DNA from: Burkholderia sp. MS389
GTDB lineage: Bacteria; Pseudomonadota; Gammaproteobacteria; Burkholderiales; Burkholderiaceae
NCBI RefSeq assembly: GCF_016899425.1
Contig: NZ_CP045994.1
Coordinates: forward strand, 3,472,001 to 3,536,000
DNA: 64,000 nucleotides
Reading direction: 5' to 3'
Both the position numbers and the translations under genes were made by a program. The notes under the pieces were generated by a model. It worked only from the letters and a program-made list of their open reading frames with translations. It was not told the origin of the DNA and did no database searches. Positions 8,854-17,890 of this stretch are shown here, piece after piece; positions within the stretch are counted from its first letter, which is position 1; each line of letters begins with the position of its first letter.

Positions 8854-8868
8854 TGAGAATGGATATCA
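8854..8868 (-). promoter_or_regulatory. Putative Fur box
   Basis: On the minus strand this reads TGATATCCATTCTCA. It matches the 7-1-7 Fur consensus TGATAATnATTATCA at 11 of 14 defined positions and lies in a short AT-rich stretch. It is 72 bases before the GTG start of the PepSY membrane protein. The 11-mer GATATCCATTC inside it recurs inverted at 8788-8798, near the ribosome binding site. Confidence 0.6.
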
Positions 8869-9051
8869 TTACATAAATCGGAAGGCGGCTCAATCGGGTG
8901 CGCGTACGGAGCAGCAGGTTCAATGCGCGCGCGAATGCGCAAGAAGGCATGCGTCGCGACACGATGGCGATCGATAGACGCAAAATGTCGGCGGAACCAT
9001 CCCGCTGACCACGGACTGCCATCCGCAAGAAGCCGCCCGACGGCAGGCCGT

Positions 9052-9369
9052 TCAGCGCAACGGCGGCAACGGAAAACGCGGCGCGACGCCATCCGGCGCA
9101 GGCTCGGTGCGATCGAGCGCGTACAGCCACGCGAGCAGGTCGGCGACCGCCTGATAGAGCTGCGGCGGAATCCGGTCGTCGAGATCGACCTGCATCAGCA
9201 GCGACACCATCTCCGGCGCCGTGTGCACGTACAGCCCCGCATCGTGCGCGCGCGCGACGATCATCTCGGCGAGCACGCCATAGCCCTTCGCGACCACGCG
9301 CGGCGCCGCATCGCCGCCTTTCGGGTCGTAGACGAGCGCGGCCGCGCGCTTGCGGGACGTCATGCTCAT
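9052..9369 (-). CDS. fhlB: FlhB C-terminal-like protein
   Basis: The protein has 105 residues and resembles only the cytosolic C-terminal domain of the export-apparatus switch protein FlhB/YscU: AAALVYDPKGGDAAPRVVAKG, then AHDAGLYVHTAPEMVSLL and IPPQLYQAVADLLAWLY. The autocleavage motif NPTH of true FlhB is replaced by YDPK, so it should not self-cleave. Such FhlB proteins can partly substitute for FlhB_C in flagellar export. Its start overlaps the stop of the FliK-like gene by four bases, so the two are translationally coupled. A second ATG at 9363 is a possible start. Confidence 0.85.
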   Translation of the reverse strand: MSMTSRKRAAALVYDPKGGDAAPRVVAKGYGVLAEMIVARAHDAGLYVHTAPEMVSLLMQVDLDDRIPPQLYQAVADLLAWLYALDRTEPAPDGVAPRFPLPPLR

Positions 9370-10724
9370 CGCAGCGCCTCGTCATCGTCGCCCGGCACCC
9401 GCGCATCGGGGCCGCCGGCCGCACCGCGCGCATACGCGGCGGCGGCGGCCTGGGCGGCGAACAGGTCGAAGCCGTCCGGCCCGTCGTCGACCGCGCGGAT
9501 CGACAGCCCGCCCACCTTGAGCCCCGAGCCTTCGAGCCGCTGCCGCAGCGCGGCTTCGTGGCGCGTGAGACGGTCGGCGCCCGTCTGGTTCGCGCGCAGC
9601 CGGGCGACGAGCTGCGCGCCGTTCAGCACCAGTTCGGCATCGACCGTGCCGAGCGACGGCAGCGTCAACGTGAGGCGCGTGCGCCACGCGATGCCGTCGC
9701 CCGTGTCGTCGCCGCCGCCGCGCGGCGCGCGGTGGCCCGGCTCGTCGGGTTCGATCGTCCAGTCGAGCCGCGCACCGGGCCACGCCTCGCCGGTCCAGCG
9801 AAACTGGTCGGTCGCGAGCGCATCGAGCTGCTGCCGAACGAGCGGCACGGCGGCCGGATGCACGGTCGCGAGCGGCTGCGCCTGCGGATCGGACGATGCG
9901 GCGGCCAGCTCGGCGCGCGCGGGCGTCCAGCGCGTATCGGCGTGCGCAGCCAGCGGATCGGCGGTATCGGGCGGCAACGACGTGCCCGGCCGGGCTGCTG
10001 CCGGTGCGGCCTGCGCGGGGTCGCGCGCCGATGCGCCGCCCTGGGCCGACGGTGGCGCGCTGGCCCGCGCGGCGGCCGGCAGCGGCGGGCGCTGCGCGAG
10101 CAGTTCGTCGAGCACGTCGGTCGAGTCGTGCGGGACGACTGTCGGGTCGGCCGGCGCGAGCGCGGTCGCGAGGCGTGCCTGCGGCTCGCGCATCAGCGCC
10201 GCGAGCGGACGCTGGCCGGCCAGCCACTGCGCGAGATGGGATTCGTAGAAGAGGCCGCTTTCGCTCACGGTCTGCGCCAACGCCGCACGCAACGCCGCGA
10301 CCGGCGGCGGCGCGGCCGCTTCGCGCGTCGCCGCGGCGGACGACGCTTGAGCGGAAGCCGGCGTGGCAGCCCCGGTGGGTGCGGACGCAGCCGGCGCGGG
10401 CGTCGGCGCGGGCACCGGCGTATCGGTGAGCAGCACGGCCGGATCGGCGAGCAGCGGCAGCCGGCCGACGATCGCCGGCGTCGCATCGCCGCCCGAGCGC
10501 GAGATCGCGTCGAGCACGCGTCCGACATCGGACAGCGCGGTCTGCGTGGAAGCCGGCGGCGCGGCGGGCGGGCTGCCGGCCGGCGGCGAGGACGACGCGC
10601 CGGCGCCCGGCGTGCCGACCTGCGCGGTCGCGCCGCCGCCGGCGGACGCCGCGACGGTGCCGGTCAGCAGGCTGTCGAGGCGGCTCGCCAGCAGCGCGGC
10701 CGCAACGGAGTCGATACCGGTCAT
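9366..10724 (-). CDS. FliK-like flagellar hook-length control protein (second copy)
   Basis: The protein has 452 residues. A long Ala/Pro/Thr-rich, low-complexity N-terminal part runs to about residue 300. A C-terminal FliK (Flg_hook) domain follows, with VDAELVLNGAQLVARLR near residue 365 and a predicted beta/alpha substrate-switching region. FliK measures hook length and flips the export gate to filament substrates. A more typical FliK is encoded at 17891-19261, so this is a divergent paralogue. Its operon partner FhlB hints at a role in export-gate switching. The N-terminal composition makes ATG 10724 only moderately certain. Confidence 0.8.
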   Translation of the reverse strand: MTGIDSVAAALLASRLDSLLTGTVAASAGGGATAQVGTPGAGASSSPPAGSPPAAPPASTQTALSDVGRVLDAISRSGGDATPAIVGRLPLLADPAVLLTDTPVPAPTPAPAASAPTGAATPASAQASSAAATREAAAPPPVAALRAALAQTVSESGLFYESHLAQWLAGQRPLAALMREPQARLATALAPADPTVVPHDSTDVLDELLAQRPPLPAAARASAPPSAQGGASARDPAQAAPAAARPGTSLPPDTADPLAAHADTRWTPARAELAAASSDPQAQPLATVHPAAVPLVRQQLDALATDQFRWTGEAWPGARLDWTIEPDEPGHRAPRGGGDDTGDGIAWRTRLTLTLPSLGTVDAELVLNGAQLVARLRANQTGADRLTRHEAALRQRLEGSGLKVGGLSIRAVDDGPDGFDLFAAQAAAAAYARGAAGGPDARVPGDDDEALR

Positions 10725-10857
10725 GATCGGGGCCTGCTCAGCTCAGCCAACGGGTTGCGAATCCGCGCGCGGCACGCCGGCGCCGCACACGGGAACAGCG
10801 CGCGCCGCGTGCGGCGCCGGGTCCGGGCGCCTCGCGCCGGTCGCCCGGCGCACGGCC

Positions 10858-11190
10858 CTACCCGCGCGCGCGATAAAGATCGGTCAATACCTGGGTCGAG
10901 CGCCGCGCCTCGAACAGCGCGGACAGCCGCGCGACGTCCGGGCTCGCGAGATCGCGGATCGCGGCGTCGTCGGCCAGGATGCGGCGGATCAGGTCGAGCT
11001 TGCGGCCGAGATCCGATTCGTCGAGCACGACGGCCGGATCGGCCTGCTTCAACCCGTCGACGAGTTGCATGAATTCGGCCTGCAACTCCGGCAACGCGTT
11101 CCAGTCGGCGCCGCGCGCGGCGCACAGCATCCGGCCCGACACGGCGGCGAGCGCCTCGTAACGCGCGAAGTATTCGGCCTTGTGATTCAT
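10858..11190 (-). CDS. fliT: Flagellar chaperone FliT
   Basis: The protein has 110 residues, is helical and follows fliS with a four-base overlap. Position, length and the N-terminal pattern YFARYEALAAVSGRMLCAARGADW match FliT, the cytosolic export chaperone of the filament cap protein FliD. In enterics FliT also binds FlhDC. ATG 11190 is chosen for the overlap with the fliS stop; the open frame upstream runs inside fliS. FliT is poorly conserved, so context carries much of the call. Confidence 0.8.
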   Translation of the reverse strand: MNHKAEYFARYEALAAVSGRMLCAARGADWNALPELQAEFMQLVDGLKQADPAVVLDESDLGRKLDLIRRILADDAAIRDLASPDVARLSALFEARRSTQVLTDLYRARG

Positions 11191-11621
11191 CGTGATGCTT
11201 CCGCTACCTGTTGCGCGGCCATCCGCGCGACTTCCGGGGCGATGCCCGTCCATGCTTCCTCGAGCGTCGCGAGCAAGCCGTCGACCTCGATCAGCATCGC
11301 GTCGCTCGCCTGCGCGTTCGCTTCCAGCAGGCGCCGGCCGATATAGGTGTACAGCGCATTGAGCCGTTCGGCGATCTCGCCGCCCGCGTCGCGGTTCAGC
11401 GACGCCTGCAGGCCGCTCTCGACGATCCGGATCGCCTTGCCGATCGCTTCGCCGCGCCCGGCGACGTTGTCCTGCTGCAAATGCATGCGCGCCAGCGCGA
11501 TCGCCTGCCGCGCGCCCTGGTACAGCATCGCGATCAGCCGGTGCGGGGAAGCGCCCATCACCCCGGTCTCGACGCCGACACGCGCGTACGCACTGGCTCC
11601 AGCGTGTCCTGGGGAAAACAT
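11187..11621 (-). CDS. fliS: Flagellin export chaperone FliS
   Basis: The protein has 144 residues and the family hallmarks: an N-terminal AYARVGVETGVMGASPHRLIAMLYQGA, then four-helix-bundle segments with GRGEAIGKAIRIVESGL and IAERLNALYTYIGRRLLEAN. FliS holds flagellin unfolded in the cytosol before export. It heads the minus-strand set fliS-fliT-FliK-like-fhlB. A 230-base gap without a gene separates it from fliE. Confidence 0.93.
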   Translation of the reverse strand: MFSPGHAGASAYARVGVETGVMGASPHRLIAMLYQGARQAIALARMHLQQDNVAGRGEAIGKAIRIVESGLQASLNRDAGGEIAERLNALYTYIGRRLLEANAQASDAMLIEVDGLLATLEEAWTGIAPEVARMAAQQVAEASR

Positions 11622-11851
11622 GCGCTTCTCCTTGTTATTTGCGTTGGCTGGTCGGGAGCCGCCGCCGTGCGTCGCACGGTGCGGCCTTCACCGCAGTTAT
11701 CGGAAGGGATTTGAAAAGCTTTAGGTGCGCGGGGGCCGCCGATGCCGGCTCGCCGGCCCCGTTCCGCAAGCCTGGAGCCATTCCTGGATGCCCGCCGCCG
11801 GTTAGCCGTCCCCGAATGCCCGCCCGCGGATGCCCATCGCCTGATGGCCCC

Positions 11852-12196
11852 TCACACCGCCATCTGCATGATGTCGTTGTAAGCGCTCACTAGCTTGTTG
11901 CGGACCTGGAGCCCGAACTGGAAGCCGATGTTGGCTTTCTGCATGTCGACCATCACGTCGTTCAGCGAGATGTTCGGCGCGCCGACCTCGAACGCCTTCG
12001 CCTCGCCGAGCGCGTGCTGCTGGTCGCCGCTGATCTTGTCGAGCGACGCCTTCATCGCGCTCGCGAACGTGCCGGCCGTCGCCGCGCCCGAGCCGGCCAG
12101 CGCCGCCGTCGGGCTCGCGACGCCGCCGGACGCCTGCGCGGCCATCGACTGCATCTGTTGCAACACCGAACCGATTCCGCTGACGTTCGCAGTCAT
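11852..12196 (-). CDS. fliE: Flagellar hook-basal body protein FliE
   Basis: The protein has 114 residues. The C-terminus has the FliE signature [19 protein letters not shown] followed by [20 protein letters not shown]. FliE joins the MS ring to the proximal rod and is an early export substrate. ATG 12196 gives the normal N-terminus ([15 protein letters not shown]). The gene is divergent from fliF across a 248-base shared control region. Confidence 0.95.
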   Translation of the reverse strand: MTANVSGIGSVLQQMQSMAAQASGGVASPTAALAGSGAATAGTFASAMKASLDKISGDQQHALGEAKAFEVGAPNISLNDVMVDMQKANIGFQFGLQVRNKLVSAYNDIMQMAV

Positions 12197-12444
12197 GCTG
12201 CCCCCAAACCTAGAGAAGAGACCCGGACGCACCGGGCGACCCGCCGGCGCCGCACGACGCGCACCATGCCGGATCGCGAAAAAGGATAGCAGCGCGGCGC
12301 GCGTCAAAGCCGCGAAAGTACGGGGGAAACCCCGCTCTTTTCGGTCGATCGGAGTGCGCCGCGGGTCACGATAATCGCATCGTGTCATTGTCCGCCCGCT
12401 CGTCCGAGCGAGCTCAGTCGTCCCGCTCCGGAGAAACTCGACGC
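12197..12444. promoter_or_regulatory. Shared fliE/fliF divergent control region
   Basis: 248 bases between the starts of fliE and fliF. CGGGG/CCCCG closes a GAAA loop at 12321-12334, followed on the plus strand by CTCTTTT, a small terminator-like hairpin. No clear sigma-28 or sigma-54 promoter could be read. Class II flagellar control by FlhDC is expected from family knowledge, but its site is too degenerate to mark. Confidence 0.4.
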
Positions 12445-14208
12445 ATGGATTCGCAGGCCAACTCGCTGATCAACCCAGACGCCCGCGCGGGCCTCAGCCC
12501 GGCGCCAGGCGCCGCCGCGGCCGCCGCGTTGCCGGGCGCGGGCGGCGCAGGCGCGGACTTCGGGCTGGGCGGCTTCGCCGAACGCATCCCCGGCATCTCG
12601 CGGATGAAGGGCAACCCGAAGCTGCCGTTCGTGATCGCCGTCGCGTTCGCGATCGCCGCGATCACCGCGCTCGTGCTGTGGAGCCGCGCGCCCGACTACC
12701 GCGTGCTGTACAGCAACCTGTCGGACCGCGACGGCGGCGCGATCATCGCCGCGCTCCAGCAGGCAAACGTTCCCTACAAGTTCGCCGATGCCGGCGGCGC
12801 GATCCTCGTGCCGTCGGGCCAGGTGCACGAAACGCGCCTGAAGCTCGCCGCGATGGGGCTGCCGAAGGGCGGCTCGGTCGGCTTCGAGCTGATGGACAAC
12901 CAGAAATTCGGCATCAGCCAGTTCGCCGAGCAGATCAACTACCAGCGCGCGCTCGAAGGCGAGCTGCAGCGCACCATCGAATCGATCAACGCCGTGCGCG
13001 GCGCGCGCGTGCACCTCGCGATCCCGAAGCCGTCGGTGTTCGTGCGCGACAAGGAAGCGCCGAGCGCGTCGGTGTTCGTCGACCTCTACCCGGGCCGCGT
13101 GCTCGACGAGGGCCAGGTGCAGGCGATCACGCGGATGGTGTCGTCCGGCGTGCCCGACATGCCGGCCAAGAACGTGACGATCGTCGACCAGGACGGCAAC
13201 CTGCTGACCCAGACCGCGTCCGCGTCCGGCCTCGACGCGAGCCAGCTCAAGTACGTGCAGCAGGTCGAGCACAACACGCAGAAGCGCATCGACGCGATCC
13301 TCGCGCCGATCTTCGGCGCCGGCAACGCGCGCTCGCAGGTCAGCGCCGATCTCGATTTCTCGAAGATCGAGCAGACGTCGGAAAGCTACGGCCCGAACGG
13401 CAATCCGCAGCAATCCGCGATCCGCAGCCAGCAGACCAGCAGCGCGACCGAACTCGCGCAGGGCGGCGCGTCGGGCGTGCCGGGCGCGCTGTCGAACACG
13501 CCGCCGCAGCCGGCCTCCGCGCCGATCGTCGCGGGCAACGGCCAGAACGGGCCGCAGACCACGCCGGTCAGCGACCGCAAGGACCAGACGACCAACTACG
13601 AGCTCGACAAGACGATCCGCCATACCGAACAGCCGATGGGCAGCGTGAAGCGGCTGTCGGTCGCGGTCGTCGTCAACTACCAGCCGGTCGCCGACGCGAA
13701 GGGCCACGTGACGATGCAGCCGCTGCCGCCCGCGAAGCTCGCGCAGGTCGAACAGCTCGTGAAGGATGCGATGGGCTACGACGCGAAGCGCGGCGACTCG
13801 GTCAACGTCGTGAACAGCGCGTTCTCGACCGTGAGCGACCCGTACGCCGACCTGCCGTGGTGGCGCCAACCCGACGTGATCGCGATGGCGAAGGAAGCCG
13901 CGAAGTGGCTCGGCATCGCAGCGGCCGCGGCGGCGCTCTACTTCATGTTCGTGCGCCCGGCGATGCGCCGCGCGTTCCCGCCGCCCGAGCCGGCCGCGCC
14001 GGCGCTCGCCGCGCCGGAAGACACGGTCGCGCTCGACGGCCTGCCCGCGCTGGAGAAGCCAGCCGACGAAGCCGATCCGCTGCTGCTCGGCTTCGAAAAC
14101 GAGAAGAACCGCTACGAACGCAACCTCGACTACGCGCGCACGATCGCCCGCCAGGATCCGAAGATCGTCGCCACCGTCGTGAAGAACTGGGTGTCCGATG
14201 AACGCTGA
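12445..14208 (+). CDS. fliF: Flagellar MS-ring protein FliF
   Basis: The protein has 587 residues. There are two transmembrane helices, at about 57-75 ([18 protein letters not shown]) and 487-505. Between them lie the ring-building motifs, including [16 protein letters not shown] and the YscJ/FliF domain with [24 protein letters not shown] split here for brevity. A low-complexity stretch rich in Ser, Gln and Pro lies near residues 320-375. The extreme C-terminus ([12 protein letters not shown]) is the FliG-binding tail. FliF forms the inner-membrane base of the flagellum. It overlaps fliG by 11 bases. Confidence 0.97.
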   Translation: MDSQANSLINPDARAGLSPAPGAAAAAALPGAGGAGADFGLGGFAERIPGISRMKGNPKLPFVIAVAFAIAAITALVLWSRAPDYRVLYSNLSDRDGGAIIAALQQANVPYKFADAGGAILVPSGQVHETRLKLAAMGLPKGGSVGFELMDNQKFGISQFAEQINYQRALEGELQRTIESINAVRGARVHLAIPKPSVFVRDKEAPSASVFVDLYPGRVLDEGQVQAITRMVSSGVPDMPAKNVTIVDQDGNLLTQTASASGLDASQLKYVQQVEHNTQKRIDAILAPIFGAGNARSQVSADLDFSKIEQTSESYGPNGNPQQSAIRSQQTSSATELAQGGASGVPGALSNTPPQPASAPIVAGNGQNGPQTTPVSDRKDQTTNYELDKTIRHTEQPMGSVKRLSVAVVVNYQPVADAKGHVTMQPLPPAKLAQVEQLVKDAMGYDAKRGDSVNVVNSAFSTVSDPYADLPWWRQPDVIAMAKEAAKWLGIAAAAAALYFMFVRPAMRRAFPPPEPAAPALAAPEDTVALDGLPALEKPADEADPLLLGFENEKNRYERNLDYARTIARQDPKIVATVVKNWVSDER

Positions 14209-15193
14209 AGGCTTGACCAAGAGCGCGCTGCTGCTGATGTCGATCGGCGAGGAAGAGGCCGCGCAGGTATTCAAGTTCCTCGCGCCGCGCGAGGTCCAGA
14301 AGATCGGCGTGGCGATGGCCGCGCTGAAGAACGTCACGCGCGAGCAGGTCGAGGACGTGCTGCAGGAATTCGTGAAGGAAGCCGAGCAGCACACCGCGCT
14401 GTCGCTCGATTCCAACGAGTACATCCGCTCGGTGCTGACGAAGGCGCTCGGCGAGGACAAGGCCGGCGTGCTGATCGACCGCATCCTGCAGGGCAGCGAC
14501 ACGAGCGGCATCGAGGGCCTCAAATGGATGGATTCGGCCGCGGTGGCCGAACTGATCAAGAACGAGCATCCGCAGATCATCGCGACGATCCTCGTGCACC
14601 TCGACCGCGACCAGGCGTCCGAAATCGCATCGTGCTTCACCGAACGGCTGCGTAACGACGTGCTGCTGCGGATCGCGACGCTCGACGGCATCCAGCCGGC
14701 CGCGCTGCGCGAGCTCGACGACGTGCTGACGGGCCTGCTGTCCGGCAGCGACAACCTGAAGCGCAGCCCGATGGGCGGCATCCGCACCGCGGCCGAGATC
14801 CTGAACTTCATGACCAGCGTGCACGAGGAAGGCGTGCTCGAAAGCGTGCGCCAGTACGACGCCGATCTCGCGCAGAAGATTATCGACCAGATGTTCGTGT
14901 TCGAGAACCTGCTCGACCTCGAGGATCGCGCGATCCAGATGATCCTGAAGGAAGTCGAGTCGGAAACGCTGATCATCGCGTTGAAGGGCGCACCGCCCGC
15001 GCTGCGTCAGAAGTTCCTCGCGAACATGTCGCAGCGCGCGGCCGAACTGCTCGCCGAGGATCTCGACGCACGCGGCCCGGTACGCGTGTCCGACGTCGAG
15101 ACGCAGCAGCGCCGCATCCTGCAGATCGTGCGCAACCTGGCCGAGAGCGGCGCGATCGCGATCGGCGGCAAGGCGGAAGACGCGTATGTCTGA
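14198..15193 (+). CDS. fliG: Flagellar motor switch protein FliG
   Basis: The protein has 331 residues, the standard length. Its three domains are recognisable: an N-terminal FliF-binding part (GLTKSALLLMSIGEEEAAQVF), a middle domain with the EHPQ motif (KNEHPQIIATILVHL), and the C-terminal torque domain with LVFENLLDLEDRAIQMILKEV-type charged helix (FVFENLLDLEDRAIQ). FliG couples MotA contact to rotation and direction switching. Its start lies inside fliF and its stop inside fliH, so translation is coupled. Confidence 0.97.
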   Translation: MNAEGLTKSALLLMSIGEEEAAQVFKFLAPREVQKIGVAMAALKNVTREQVEDVLQEFVKEAEQHTALSLDSNEYIRSVLTKALGEDKAGVLIDRILQGSDTSGIEGLKWMDSAAVAELIKNEHPQIIATILVHLDRDQASEIASCFTERLRNDVLLRIATLDGIQPAALRELDDVLTGLLSGSDNLKRSPMGGIRTAAEILNFMTSVHEEGVLESVRQYDADLAQKIIDQMFVFENLLDLEDRAIQMILKEVESETLIIALKGAPPALRQKFLANMSQRAAELLAEDLDARGPVRVSDVETQQRRILQIVRNLAESGAIAIGGKAEDAYV

Positions 15194-15869
15194 TTCGGCG
15201 AGCGATCGCGTGGGCACCCTCACCGCATACCAGCGGTGGGAGATGGCGTCGTTCGACCCGCCGCCGCCCCCGCCGCCGCCCGACGACGCGGCGGCCGCTG
15301 CGGCCGCGCTCGCCGAGGAATTGCAGCGCGTGCGCGACGCCGCGCACGCCGAAGGCCATGCGGCCGGCCACGTCGAAGGCCAGGCGCGCGGCTACCAGGC
15401 CGGTTTCGAGCAGGGCCGCGAACAGGGCTTCGAGGCCGGCCAGGCCGACGCACGCGAACAGGCCGCGCAGCTCGCGGCGCTCGCCGCGTCGTTCCGCGAA
15501 GCCGTGGCGACCGTCGAACACGATCTCGCGTCCGACCTCGCGCAACTCGCGCTCGACATCGCGCAACAGGTCGTGCGCCAGCACGTGAAGCACGACCCGG
15601 CCGCACTGGTCGCCACCGTGCGCGACGTGCTCGCGGCCGAACCCGCGCTGTCCGGCGCGCCGCATCTCGCGGTCAATCCGGCCGACCTGCCCGTCGTCGA
15701 AGCGTATCTGCAGGACGATCTCGACACGCTCGGCTGGAACGTGCGCACCGACGCGTCGATCGAGCGCGGCGGCTGCCGCGCGCACGCCGCGACCGGCGAG
15801 GTCGACGCGACGCTGCCCACGCGCTGGCAGCGCGTCGCCGCCGCGATCGGCAAGGTGAGCACGTGGTGA
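15186..15869 (+). CDS. fliH: Flagellar assembly protein FliH
   Basis: The protein has 227 residues. After a polyproline stretch ([10 protein letters not shown], residues 23-32) comes a region of G-x-x-x-G repeats ([20 protein letters not shown]), typical of FliH, and then a C-terminal domain similar to V/F-type ATPase peripheral stalk subunits. FliH binds and restrains the ATPase FliI and anchors it to the C ring. It overlaps fliG by eight bases and fliI by four. Confidence 0.93.
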   Translation: MSDSASDRVGTLTAYQRWEMASFDPPPPPPPPDDAAAAAAALAEELQRVRDAAHAEGHAAGHVEGQARGYQAGFEQGREQGFEAGQADAREQAAQLAALAASFREAVATVEHDLASDLAQLALDIAQQVVRQHVKHDPAALVATVRDVLAAEPALSGAPHLAVNPADLPVVEAYLQDDLDTLGWNVRTDASIERGGCRAHAATGEVDATLPTRWQRVAAAIGKVSTW

Positions 15870-17395
15870 CGCGCTCGCCCGACGCGCTCGCGCACGACGG
15901 CATGACGCCGCTCGAACGCGAGCTCGCGCTCGCGTCGTTCGGGCCGGCGGCCGCGCACGATGCCACGCCGCACCCCGCGTCCGCCAGCGTCGCCGCCGCC
16001 CCGCGCGCGCCGCACAACCCGCATCTCGCGCACTGGCGCACGCACCTGAACGGGCTCGCCGCGCGCAGCCACCACGCGCTGCCGCTGCGCCCGTGCGGGC
16101 GCCTCACGCGCGCGGCCGGCCTCGTGCTCGAGGCGATCGGGCTGCGCCTGTCGGTCGGCGCCGAATGCACGATCGAACTGCCGCCCGGCAGCACGCTGCC
16201 GCACGCGGAAGCGGAAGTCGTCGGCTTCGCCGGCGACCGCCTGTTCCTGATGCCGACCACCGACGTCGCAGGCGTCTTGCCCGGCGCACGCGTGTGGCCG
16301 CGCGAAAGCGCGCCCGTCGCCGATCCGCTCGCGGGCGCGAAGCGGCTGCCGGTCGGCTGGGAGATGCTCGGGCGCGTCGTCGACGCGTCGGGCCGCCCGC
16401 TCGACGGCCTCGGCCCGCTCGCGTCGAAAGTCGATGCGCCGCTGTCGGCGCCGTCGATCAACCCGCTCGATCGCGAACCGATCCACCACGTGCTCGACGT
16501 CGGCGTGCGCGCGATCAACGCGCTGCTCACCGTCGGCCGCGGCCAGCGGATGGGCCTGTTCGCGGGCTCCGGCGTCGGCAAGTCGGTGCTGCTCGGCACG
16601 ATGGCGCGCTACACGAGCGCGGAAGTGATCGTGATCGGGCTGATCGGCGAACGCGGCCGCGAAGTGAAGGAATTCATCGAACAGATCCTCGGCGAGGACG
16701 GGCTCGCGCGCTCGGTCGTCGTCGCGGCGCCGGCCGACGTGTCGCCGCTGCTGCGGATGCAGGGCGCCGCGTACGCGACGTCGCTCGCCGAGTATTTCCG
16801 CGACCAGGGCAAGCACGTGCTGCTGCTGATGGATTCGCTGACGCGCTACGCGATGGCGCAGCGCGAGATCGCGCTGGCGATCGGCGAGCCGCCCGCGACC
16901 AAGGGGTATCCGCCGTCGGTGTTCGCGAAGCTGCCCGCGCTCGTCGAGCGCACCGGCAACGGGCCCGAAGGCGGCGGCTCGATCACCGCGTTCTACACGG
17001 TGCTGACCGAAGGCGACGACCAGCAGGACCCGATCGCCGATTCGGCGCGCGCGATCCTCGACGGCCACATCGTGCTGTCGCGCGCGCTCGCCGAGGCCGG
17101 CCACTATCCCGCGATCGACATCGAAGCGTCGATCAGCCGCGCGATGACCGCGCTGATCGACGAAACGCATCTCGACCATGTGCGGCAGTTCAAGCAGATG
17201 CTGTCGCGCTACCAGCGCAACCGCGACCTGATCGCGGTCGGCGCGTACGCCCCCGGCCGCGACGCGCAGCTCGACCGCGCGATCGCGCTCTACCCGCGCA
17301 TCGAGGCGTTCCTGCAGCAAGGCTTTCGCGAATGCGCGCCGTTCGCATCGAGCCTCACTGCGCTCGATGCGCTGTTCGACGCTTACGGAGGCTGA
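15866..17395 (+). CDS. fliI: Flagellum-specific export ATPase FliI
   Basis: The protein has 509 residues if it starts at GTG 15866, whose GTGA overlaps the fliH stop. ATG 15902 ([13 protein letters not shown]) is the main alternative. The catalytic core has Walker [25 protein letters not shown], Walker [20 protein letters not shown], and a C-terminal [10 protein letters not shown] region. It is an F1-beta-like hexameric ATPase that powers unfolding and delivery of export substrates. It is about 50 residues longer at the N-terminus than the enteric protein. The fliJ gene starts 5 bases downstream. Confidence 0.95.
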   Translation: MTRSPDALAHDGMTPLERELALASFGPAAAHDATPHPASASVAAAPRAPHNPHLAHWRTHLNGLAARSHHALPLRPCGRLTRAAGLVLEAIGLRLSVGAECTIELPPGSTLPHAEAEVVGFAGDRLFLMPTTDVAGVLPGARVWPRESAPVADPLAGAKRLPVGWEMLGRVVDASGRPLDGLGPLASKVDAPLSAPSINPLDREPIHHVLDVGVRAINALLTVGRGQRMGLFAGSGVGKSVLLGTMARYTSAEVIVIGLIGERGREVKEFIEQILGEDGLARSVVVAAPADVSPLLRMQGAAYATSLAEYFRDQGKHVLLLMDSLTRYAMAQREIALAIGEPPATKGYPPSVFAKLPALVERTGNGPEGGGSITAFYTVLTEGDDQQDPIADSARAILDGHIVLSRALAEAGHYPAIDIEASISRAMTALIDETHLDHVRQFKQMLSRYQRNRDLIAVGAYAPGRDAQLDRAIALYPRIEAFLQQGFRECAPFASSLTALDALFDAYGG

Positions 17396-17400
17396 TCCCG

Positions 17401-17859
17401 ATGGCCCACGGCTTTCCCCTTCAGTTGCTGCTCGACCGTGCGCAGGACGACCTCGACTCGGCCGCGAAGCAGCTCGGCACCGCGCAGCGCGACCGCACCG
17501 CGGCGGCCGAACAGCTCGACGCGCTGCTGCGCTATCGCGACGAATATCACGCGCGCTTCGCGCAATCCGCGCAAAGCGGGATGCCGGCCGGCAACTGGCG
17601 CAATTTCCAGGCGTTCATCGACACGCTCGATGCCGCGATCGCGCAGCAGCGCAGCGTGCTCGCCGCGGCCGACGTCCGCATCGACGAGGCGCGTCCGAAC
17701 TGGCAGCAGAAGAAACGTACCGTCGGCTCGTATGAAATCCTGCAGGCGCGCGGCGTCGCGCAGGAAGCACAGCGCGACGCCCGGCGCGAACAGCGCGACG
17801 CCGACGAACACGCCGCGAAGATCCTGCGCATGCGGGCCGACGCGGCCCGTTCGTCGTAA
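17401..17859 (+). CDS. fliJ: Flagellar export protein FliJ
   Basis: The protein has 152 residues and is almost entirely charged, heptad-patterned coiled coil, with many Gln, Ala, Arg and Asp residues. This matches FliJ, the central stalk that links the FliI hexamer to the gate protein FlhA. Sequence conservation in FliJ is low; size, coiled coil and the position between fliI and fliK make the call. It starts at MAHGFPLQLLLDRAQDDLD. Confidence 0.9.
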   Translation: MAHGFPLQLLLDRAQDDLDSAAKQLGTAQRDRTAAAEQLDALLRYRDEYHARFAQSAQSGMPAGNWRNFQAFIDTLDAAIAQQRSVLAAADVRIDEARPNWQQKKRTVGSYEILQARGVAQEAQRDARREQRDADEHAAKILRMRADAARSS

Positions 17860-17890
17860 CCGACCACCGCATTCGAACGAGAGAACCGTC

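Noticed and set aside
12385..14976. 863-codon open frame on the minus strand across fliF and fliG
   Set aside because: It is exactly antisense to two unmistakable flagellar genes; its residues are His/Arg/Asp-rich with no domain. This is a usual shadow in GC-rich DNA.
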